Positions 10,400 through 18,008 of a stretch of DNA of 20,671 nt are shown here, piece by piece. The stretch covers positions 1 through 20,671 of the forward strand of contig BBXU01000851.1 of the NCBI GenBank assembly GCA_001598975.1, given 5' to 3'. The position numbers and the translations under genes are program-made. The DNA comes from Parachlorella kessleri. Its lineage: Eukaryota > Chlorophyta > Trebouxiophyceae > Chlorellales > Chlorellaceae. The notes under the pieces are model-generated. The model was not told where the DNA came from, made no database searches, and worked only from the letters and a program-made list of their open reading frames with translations. The stretch's first letter is position 1, and the number at the start of each line of letters is the position of its first letter.

Positions 10400-10800
10400 G
10401 GCAGCCTGTAGCGGGCCTTAGCAGCAGCTCCCTGCACCAAAGTCCAAACTTGCCAAGTCAACCAGCGACTTTGTAGGCAAGTGACATGCTGGCTGAAGTC
10501 CTACATCATACATTTTACGTAAGGTGGGGCTGGTAAGGACGCTCACCGTCCTCTAACAGGCTTTGTAAGGGTGGATGTAAGGACACATCTTGTGCAAGGC
10601 GAACACCCTCTACAGCTGCCCGTCTATGCAGTGACGAGGTGCGCCAATGCTGCACGAAGCGTTCTCTTATATCTGCAACGGTGCAGAGTACGAACAGAGC
10701 AGGTAAGCTCGTTGTCAACAGATATATGTCAATTGATTAGTGCAGGTGAAGGCACACGTGAGATCTCGATCAGGAGTGTTGAGATGCAAGGTGGATGACG
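10400..10800 (-). promoter_or_regulatory. Upstream region of the carrier gene
   Basis: Reading on the - strand, a TATAAGAG occurs near 10673-10666, about 270 bases before the ATG. If used as a TATA box, transcription would start near 10640. A well-formed GTGAGC donor lies at 10546-10541 and several AG acceptors follow before the ATG, so a spliced 5' leader is possible. A frame open across 10515-10718 has good flanking splice sites, but cannot be joined to the carrier without meeting the TAA at 10420-10418. Confidence 0.25.
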
Positions 10801-11440
10801 CAGGAAGGTGGGTCTTTCTGTTCTGGGCGGGAGGGTGTGAATAGGATTCCTAGATCCCCACACAGGCGTGACTGCTGAGGCACGACTGCTCGAGACTGCT
10901 CATGGGCTGCAGCAGGAGTCGCAACTCCTCATTCGGAGAGGTTCAACAGAGTTCAGGGGTCATGGTATGGACGCCGAGCCTTGCTGTGCATGCTACGACA
11001 AAACACCTTGGATTATATTGGCACCACTCAGGGGCGACTCACTGCTCCCTCGATCGGCATCGAGCACACCACCGATGCCCTATTTGAACAGATTCCGTCG
11101 AAGGCACCTATCAACAGCTGGCAGACCCAATACTGCTTGCACGGAGCCCTGCCAGGGACGTGTTGTTTATCAAACAACAGAGCACATCTGCCTGCCACCG
11201 CAAGCAATTACTGGTCAGTTTGGTGCATCACAAGGGTATGATCCCAGGTTCTGTTTAGCCAACTGTGTGGAGCACCAAAACTTCAAAGCTTGCGTAGCAC
11301 ATGAAACCCCACATATAGCAGATGGAGCTCACTCCTGGCCCTACTAAGGGGGTGTGCTGACCATGCTGGATGCCTTGAAGGGGCAAAGCACGGGATCCTT
11401 GAGAGGTTGTGCAAGGCAGCTACATATTCGTAGGTGAGGT

Positions 11441-11445
11441 TTACA
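11441..11445 (-). terminator. Possible TGTAA polyadenylation signal
   Basis: TTACA on the + strand reads TGTAA on the - strand, downstream of the Gly-rich gene. It matches the common chlorophyte poly(A) element. The 605-base distance from the stop is plausible for algal 3' UTRs, but the site is unproven. Confidence 0.3.
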
Positions 11446-11546
11446 GCATCAAAACGGAGCTCTAGCTTAGAGACACTCGTAGGGCCCACCACCTGCCAAA
11501 CCCATCCAACCAGATATGGGTAATACGATCATGCCTGTGTGGCTAC

Positions 11547-11564
11547 CTAGTCTAGTCTAGTCTA
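11547..11564. repeat. CTAGT pentanucleotide microsatellite
   Basis: Three CTAGT units plus CTA follow the sequence GTGTGGCTACCT. The same 12 bases recur at 11775-11786, followed by CTAG and then GCTAAC, so the microsatellite may have expanded inside one copy of a short direct repeat about 238 bases apart. Confidence 0.6.
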
Positions 11565-12049
11565 ACAGCGTACCGCCACCTGACCATGCTGAGTCCCCCA
11601 AGTGGGGCCAACAAAAAGCCAGGATGTTTTATGCCCACAAACCACAAGATCCAAGTACCAATTCTTAATGGCATGCACCACCCCGTCCGGACGGGGAAAC
11701 CAACAAAAAGCACAACCAAAGGTCTGTCCTACCAAGCTTCTCCATGTGTCCCTCATAGCACAAGCACTCAGCCAGTGTGGCTACCTCTAGGCTAACAAAA
11801 GTGCATACCATGCATCCCGGGCTTACCATTCGGCTTGAAGGGGCACTTAAAATACTAAACGCAAACCCTACCACAAATACAGACTCTTTCCATTTCCCTG
11901 GGGATCCCGCCTCCTGCCCAAGGCGACTTGCAGGCAGCAACCATCTAACACACTTGCCTCACTCCTGCCACTGTTCGTCTCCCTGCGGTCATTCCAATGC
12001 CCCATGCTCCCAGGCTGCCATCCCCAACATTCACAAACAACGGACATAG

Positions 12050-13568
12050 CTACCGGGTGCCATGTGCAGGCGGCCTCTCAAAGCCCTCCATGTTTGGGTC
12101 GTGCTGGCGCCGGCCCCTCCACGCATGGGCCTCCTCTGCAGACCTGTCTGCCAGGGGACCTCGAGCGCTTCCCAGATAGGCGCCGGCATCCATAGCCTCG
12201 CTGATACCTGCAGGAATCAAGAAAATATATAAGCTAAGCCCACACTTCCGGTAGGTGTGGCAATGGCTTTCTGGACTTGGATGCCCAGGCCTCCTGCGGA
12301 GTTCCTGAACATGATGCGGTGATGGGATCGCTTCTTTCGCAGACAAGTGAAGGTGGGGAGGGCTGGAAACTCTTGTTGGCGGACCGAAGCTTACTGTGCA
12401 GCGGCCGAGTACCAGCCTCTGCTCAAGGGTCAGAAGCCTGTGTTGGAGGAATCCCAAATGTACCACCATGCTGTCTCACCAGAAGAAACAAACACCCCAG
12501 CATCTCCCAGCCAAGGGACTGCTGCCCAGTATTCACTGGTCCAGCAGCGAGGGGCCATGTCACACCGAGGGCAAACCACTGGCGCGTGTGTTTCCAATTA
12601 GCTGACTGCCCATGCCCCTCACCTTGCCCAGTCTGCTCCTCTGTGGCGGCCGTGCTGTGACCCGGCGCAGCAGCAGATATGTCGGCCAGTCCTGCCTCGG
12701 CTAAGTCCGAGCCAGGGCGCATCCCACCTGCAACCCTAGTACAGAAGGTAAGGCTGCCGGCAGACCCAGTTATACGCATGTTATAAGTCACTTCTTGCTT
12801 GGTAAGAGCAAATCAAGCGGGGATGCTACAGTGCAAGGCTGGCAAGCTGACAGCCTCAACTCGCTAGAGCATAGCTATTGGCGCTCTAGGGAAGGACACA
12901 ACCCCATGGTTCCCAAGGCTAGCAGCTGCTGGACCCACCACACATTACCTGCTAGGGCGTTTAAGCCTTCCCCTGGGAAATTGTACCCCGACGTCACATT
13001 CTGGGTTGCAGCTCCCGTCACTGGGTCGTACCTGCAGCAGCTATTGCCAGAGTACGCCTTGAAATGGAGTCAGGGGCCACTGGCATACCCCAATCCCGGC
13101 AACAACGGCAGCATCTTCGAGTGATGGCATGCACCTGTATGTGCGTACCCGATCGTCCACCGGCCAAAGCTAGTCTTCACGTTGCCGTGCTCATCAAAGC
13201 CTGAAACATGTTGTTTACAAAGTAAGTCAGGTAGCAGCGGCTCCCTGTTTGCAGCGGCATATTGCAAGCGCCACCATCGTGCAAGGGCTGTGTGCAGCTT
13301 TTATAGGCTCACCTGTCCCTGATTGACTTCTTGTGCCGGTGTCGACGTTGCCTGCCCCGTCACCGTATGAAGAGAAGTCTACTGCCCTGCCACCACCACC
13401 CCCTGCAAGGCAGTCACTGGGCTGAGCAAGTCACACCCTGTGGACTGCCGGTGTTAGTCCGCTTGCGACAGCTTGCGTTGACAGCACACAACGATCAACA
13501 CAGTCTAGCGCCCACCGGCACTCGCCTGTCCCACCACCCTCAGGAAGAGAGCCGCCCAAAGACGACAT
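12050..13568 (-). CDS. Unrecognised Gly-rich hydrophilic protein, six exons
   Basis: On the - strand, exons 13568-13526, 13402-13313, 13200-13149, 13031-12949, 12727-12623 and 12207-12050 give one frame of 176 residues. I do not recognise the family. About one residue in five is Gly; the protein is hydrophilic, with no membrane helix or clear signal peptide, and looks largely disordered. Notable segments are GGGTGGGGGRAVDF (11-24), TGFDEHGNVKTSFGRWTIG (44-62), YDPVTGAATQ (63-72), YNFPGEGLNALAGG (78-91) and a charged C-terminus ending PPAHGTR. The composition resembles hydrophilins/LEA-like stress proteins, a guess only. Every intron splits a Gly codon: four in phase 1, one in phase 2. Intron 1 appears to use a GC donor (ACAG then GCGAGT). 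The exon 3 donor is GTACGC; an alternative pair of sites gives YAHTVTG instead of YDPVTG. Exons 2-6 are better supported than exon 1. Confidence 0.68.
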
Positions 13569-13806
13569 GCTCCGAGACTGACTGCTAGGCCCGATACCGC
13601 CTAGTGGCTGTTACTGGTTGTCTGATAGTAATAGGCAATCAACGGCAAACTAATAGACCGCAGGCGAGTAGGGAAGGGCGGTGGTGGCTTCCGCGCCTCG
13701 TTGCTGCTGACGAGGACCCCCTCAGGGCAGAGCAGGCTGTTCTGCGCGCCGCCGTTGGTCACCAGTGCCGTGTGCATCTGCCCGATACATTCGTTTCTAA
13801 TGCGTT

Positions 13807-13840
13807 TTAGCATGGGTGGCAGGTAGTGCGAACAGGGAGT
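13807..13840 (+). repeat. 34-bp dispersed repeat, copy A
   Basis: The sequence beginning TTAGCATGGGTGGCAGG and ending TGCGAACAGGGAGT matches 17052-17085 at 32 of 34 positions, in the same orientation. Similarity stops on both sides. This copy lies between the Gly-rich gene and the TATA box at 13920. It could be a fragment of a dispersed element or a short regulatory sequence. Confidence 0.75.
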
Positions 13841-13919
13841 GAGAGTTGAACTGTAGGAGCAGGACTGGCTGCAGAATGAGGCTCGCCTGAGTAGTTCAAT
13901 CCCTAAGATAAGCTAAGGC

Positions 13920-13927
13920 TATAAATA
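13920..13927 (+). promoter_or_regulatory. TATAAATA core promoter element
   Basis: A textbook TATA box in + orientation predicts transcription starting near 13950. The nearest convincing + strand coding start is the CCA enzyme ATG at 15142, implying a leader of about 1.2 kb, a spliced 5' UTR, or another transcript. Read on the opposite strand it is TATTTATA, so it could also serve the divergent Gly-rich gene. Confidence 0.4.
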
Positions 13928-15141
13928 GTGTAGGTGCAGCTCAACTGCTCAGCGTTGTTTGCTGCTCGGAGTGAGGCTATGTGATTCTTCTAGCATGATA
14001 GGTATGGTAGTTCCTTGCTTGCCTGAGTCAGCAGCATGGAACCTTACTGTTGGACCGGTAGATGCCCTTAACTGTGACCTCACCACCTAAGCATGGTGCG
14101 GTGCCATCAAAAACCCTGCATCTTGCCAACTTAAGCAGGGGCCAGGGGGGTTCACAAGAAATCCAGCTGGGCGTCTTTCCCCCTACCCCCTTGATGGCTC
14201 CCTACTACCTTGCTACGGTTCGCACCCCTACCTCCCTGGAAGGCCACACCCAACCCCTCTGGAGGGTTCACCATGACGAAATACACCAGAGCACGCCTAG
14301 TTAAGCAGCTTTTTTGCTGCCAGGGCTTGTGGGGTTGCACACACTGCTGCAGAGGTCCACGTTCGCCAGATGAGATGATTGCCAGAACGAGGGAACTAGC
14401 TTCCCAGTTTCAGATATCTTCATCCGCACCAGCTGCAACTTCGTGGGCAAGCTTGCACCCCATGCTGCAGTGTTTCCAACAGAGCTGCAGCTGGCTGATA
14501 GAGGCAGTGAATGACTGGCAACGTACCGGTAGTGGTCTTCTTCTGCAGATGCTGCTCTGTCCCCAAGGTCCAGGTGGGGTCTGCCAGTGCCCTTTCTTTG
14601 GCAGGCCGGCACCTTCTGGTCCCGTTGGCATTCACACTGCCAGGCTCAGCGAGACTCAGTTCTGCTCACTCTGCCATATGCTACAGCTACTGGCCTGGTG
14701 TCGTGGAAGGACCTGTGACCCCTCTTGCAAGCAGCCCTCCAGCTCGCAACTTGCAGGCGCTGCAAACAGGGACAATAGCTCCAGTGAGGCCTGCAGCAAG
14801 CCCAGTGGATGTTACAACCGGAGAACAGTCGTTTGTACACCGTCGTATGCACCAGTCTTTCTTAAGGTGTGTATCACTGTAACTGCACAACACATGACTA
14901 GATGGCGTGAGGGTGAGCCAGCCGGACGTCACACGCTACTGCGGCTACAGGTGCGGGATTATATGCTGCACCGACAATCAGTAAGATCTAACATCATGAT
15001 CTTACACTTACGACGAGCTGTGGGTGCCTGCCACTGCATGCCAAGCAGGCGCGCTGAGAGTTTGCATGAGACTCACCGCAGGCAGCAAGCGCAAGCTACA
15101 GCACCTAGGCAATCCTGCTGCACAGCCTGGATGGCCTGTCA

Positions 15142-17615
15142 ATGAGATTAGCAGTGCGCTTTCCAGCTCCACTCTGCCGCCTGAGAGCCTTTCGCCCGGC
15201 TTGCACACGTGCTCTGGCTCCCATGCCAGCCATCAAGGACCGCATAGACCTTACCGATGCGGAGAAGTCTATATTCGACGTGCTCCTGCAGGCCAACAAG
15301 CAGGTGGGCAAAGCAGTGCAACCTTGCATGGCGGGGTCGAGCTCGTGAGCGTTCCTTGACCCTTTTGGGTTGACTTGTAAGTGTAGGGAATCTAGTGCTG
15401 CCTCTTTCTTCCCTCTCTGCGGCTATCCCGTTGCTCACCTCAGCTGTTCCTGCCTAGCCTAAAGTTACCAGGGCACCACATGTCGTGACGTGCTGGCTGC
15501 ACCATCTTTCCGACGCCGCTCAATCACTTTGCTTGCAACTTACACTCCAGGCGGAGCTTAAAGCCACCCTGCGCTGCGCTGGTGGCTGGGTGCGGGATAA
15601 GCTGATGGGGCGGCAGTCACTGGACATTGACATAGCGCTGGACAACATGCTGGGGAAGGACTTTGCAGAGCGTGTGAACGAGTACCTCAAGGCCCATGTG
15701 AGCATTCAGCAGGGTAGTGTGGGGGCGGCTCCCTGGGATTCCTGATGTACAGAGCTGCTGACCTCCACTTGGATGGGCACCGTAGCTAGGACTTGGCAGG
15801 GTTGTGTGGGGCCGGCTTGAGGGCTCACCGGTGGGCTGTACACTGAAGTTGCAAGTTGCTCCCTCTCCCCCATATCGCCGTCCCTCCCTGCACATTGTTA
15901 TGGTCATGTGACCGGTGGTGAAACCCCCACCAGCTGTTTGTGGACAGATGTCTACCTACTCCATCTGTCCAGCTTCGATATTGTACACCTTGGTGACCCA
16001 TCACTGCTAGTGTCAGGAACATTGGTCCTGTCCCTGAGTTCCCTGCAGGGCGAGGAGACCCACCATGTGGCGGTCATCATGTCCAACCCTGACCAGTCAA
16101 AGCACTTGGAGACTGCGCGCATGAAGATCCGTGGGGTGTGGATTGACCTGGTGAACCTGCGGTCAGAGACATACACGCAGCACAGCCGCATCCCTACCAT
16201 GGAGGTGGGTTTGGGATAACACCCTGTCATGTGTTCGGCAAGCTTGTGAGCAGTTGCGGCTGCCTCAACGGCACTCTGACAGTTACCAATCACCCTGCAA
16301 GTCGCCCTTGCTGCCACTATCACCGAAGTTGATTGGCTGGTTGGGCTGCGCTGTTTGGGCAGAGCCTAGGGTCTGGAACTTGAGGTGGGGTTGGCACAGC
16401 TGTCTCTGCGCTACCCCCACATGTGCAGTTTGGGACCCCGGAGCAGGACGCAGAGCGGCGGGACTTCACCATCAACAGCATGTTCTTTAACATTAACAGT
16501 GGAGATGTGGAGGACTTCACCCAAAGGTGAGTGGTGGGGTGCTCTGGGTACAAGTCCGCTTGAGCTGGTGCATTGTCTGCTGCTGCGTCTGGCCGCAGGG
16601 GAGTGCTGCCGTGCGGTGTTGAGGTGCAGGCGTCTGGGTAGGGGTTGGCATGGGGGAGAGCTGGGTAGCTGGGAAGAGAGCGCTGCGCTGTGCCGTTGGG
16701 GTGCCAAGTCAGCATTTTTCCAGAGCTAGAGGGGTAATCGCGCTTTGCATCCAACGCGAAGCATGGCTGGGCCAAGACTGCCAGTAAATAGCGCCACAGC
16801 GTTGCTCCTGGTCAGTATATTTGTCAACCTTGGTGACAATGCACCACTACTGCCGCTGTTCAGGGGCATGACTGACCTGCGGGCGGGGATCATTAGGACG
16901 CCCCTGCCGCCCAAGGAAACCTTCTTGGATGGTGAGTAGCTCAGTTAACCTGCTTCTCAGCCAGTATGAAGCCGTTGTAGGCTTTACCCTGCATTGATTC
17001 CTACCTGCTACCACCACGTCCTTCCTCTACCTTGCTCTTTTTCCCATGTTGTTAGCATGGGTGGCAGGGAATGCGAACAGGGAGTAAGCTGCTCTTCTGT
17101 CATTCATGTTGTATTCCTTCTGCACACTACGTAGTTGTTTGCCTTCGTCGTGGACGCTTCGGTATGTTGCCGTGTTGTGGTGGTAAGGGCAGTGTTGTAT
17201 AAGGCACTTCATGAACTGCCGATGGGCAGGGATAACAGTGTGTGGCCTTTAACTAGGCAGGGTCCCAGGTGCACAAACCAGTACCCGTGTCGCAAGTGGC
17301 AGTTTAAGCCATGGCGGAATCACAGCTGTCTAGTGTTTGGGAGGATGCACAGCTTGCGAGTGTCTGGGAGGTAAGGTGGGACATGCATTACATGTAACAG
17401 CGGGCAGGCCCCCCAGGTGGCATGAGCCTCTGCTCCTTGCCGGTGCTGCAGACCCGCTTCGCGTGCTGCGCGCCGTGCGCTTTGCCTCCCGCTTTGGCTT
17501 TGAGCTGGAAGAGTCGCTGGTGGATGCTGCAGCAGACGAAGAGGTAGGTGGAACACGCGCTACTAACCTAACAAAGTGTGCCCATCCAAAAGTACTGCCG
17601 TTGATGGCTAGTTGA
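15142..17615 (+). CDS. CCA tRNA nucleotidyltransferase, C-terminal half missing
   Basis: Exons 15142-15303, 15551-15697, 16049-16204, 16429-16526, 16864-16931 and 17452-17543 join in frame to 241 residues. The enzyme adds CCA to tRNA 3' ends. Residues 1-27 (MRLAVRFPAPLCRLRAFR...) are basic and Arg-rich like an organelle transit peptide; a second Met at residue 28 (15223) could start a cytosolic/nuclear form. Class II head motifs are intact: motif A GGWVRDKLMG and DIDIAL, VNLRSE, motif B RRDFTINSMFFN, and TPLPPKETFLDDPLR then VLRAVRFASRFGFE (motif D). After LVDAAADEE a GTAGGT donor follows, but no neck (motif E), body or tail sequence exists before the convergent UBP6 gene. Reading on gives a stop at 17613-17615 (264 residues); an acceptor at 17626 would give a 35-residue unrelated tail ending at 17734. 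Normal enzymes are about 400-600 residues. It may be a pseudogene, a relic copy or an assembly break. Confidence 0.85.
17052..17085 (+). repeat. 34-bp dispersed repeat, copy B
   Basis: This is the second copy of the repeat at 13807-13840, with two substitutions (G for T and A for G in the central GGCAGG/TGCG junction). It sits inside the fifth intron of the CCA nucleotidyltransferase gene (16932-17451), clear of both splice sites. Confidence 0.75.
17393..17397 (+). terminator. TGTAA element inside CCA gene intron 5
   Basis: TGTAA occurs 55 bases before the acceptor of exon 6. If recognised, it would end transcripts after exon 5 and remove motif D as well. It is the only TGTAA seen on the + strand between 16932 and 18008, so no better signal for the gene was found downstream. 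Confidence 0.2.
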
Positions 17616-18008
17616 GCACTCTTCAGACCAGCCACTGGGCAGGGGCAACACTTGAACTAGAGGAGGCGAGGCTCCTACAACAGGTGGGGCAGGGAGGTGC
17701 GTCCTCACAGTTGATAGCTCGCCTGTCCCACTAAAAACGAGAACCACACTGCTGTGGACGACGCTCACAAAAGCTACTGGCCATCTAGACTTGCAACCCT
17801 ACTGCTGCACAGAGATGACCCCATTTGTGCGCGACATTAGCCAGTCTTGGAGGAGGTGCTGGTGCAAAACATGCTCAGGGCTTGCTCGCCCATTGTGTTT
17901 AGCACACCCAGCCAAGTAAAACGTGCTACGCCGGCGTTGCTCCCAAGGGCTGCAGCACCCCGGCCGATTCCGACAGTAGCCCCCAGTGCTAGTGCTGGCC
18001 CTAGCCCC
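17616..18008. other. Short convergent region between CCA and UBP6 genes
   Basis: About 390 bases separate the last readable CCA frame from the UBP6 stop codon. No frame resembles the missing CCA neck, body or tail. A 35-codon open stretch (17627-17734) behind a usable acceptor could be a substitute terminal exon. No TGTAA is present in either orientation. Confidence 0.45.

Larger units (their letters stand above)
10801..12049 (-). other. Non-coding stretch, includes candidate 3' UTR of the Gly-rich gene
   Basis: The + strand is A/C-rich here, i.e. T/G-rich on the - strand, as expected downstream of the - strand gene that ends at 12050. A TGTAA on the - strand (TTACA at 11441-11445) could be its poly(A) signal, about 605 bases after the stop. 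The rest, 10801 to about 11420, would then be spacer between the two - strand genes. ORFs on both strands lack family resemblance and matching splice sites. Confidence 0.4.
13569..15141. other. Unresolved region between the Gly-rich gene and the CCA gene
   Basis: This holds the upstream region of the - strand Gly-rich gene and the leader of the + strand CCA gene. A - strand frame from 13813 to 13601 (70 residues) has GC-rich third positions in its middle but no good donor into the Gly-rich gene. A + strand frame of 312 codons (14210-15145) runs unbroken to overlap the CCA start codon, but has ordinary codon use, many Cys and no family resemblance. I regard both as unproven. Confidence 0.4.

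Noticed and set aside
10868..11347. 159-codon + strand frame
   Set aside because: No family resemblance, unbiased codons, no nearby promoter or splice partners. It lies in the A/C-rich flank of - strand genes.
12347..12601. 84-codon + strand frame opposite the Gly-rich gene
   Set aside because: It falls in the last intron of the - strand gene and ends before exon 5. No domain or splice context.
13604..13810. 68-codon + strand frame (reads AADEDPLRAEQAVLRAAVG)
   Set aside because: It looks protein-like but has weaker third-position bias than the opposite strand, no promoter and no splice sites joining it to anything.
15008..15208. - strand frame with a GTGAGT donor at 15074
   Set aside because: It is antisense to CCA exon 1 and its leader; no acceptor partner gives a recognisable protein.
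17027..17212. - strand 61-codon frame containing the 34-bp repeat (SLFAFPATHANN)
   Set aside because: The other repeat copy gives a similar short peptide only because the DNA is repeated; that frame stops at once, so no coding is implied.
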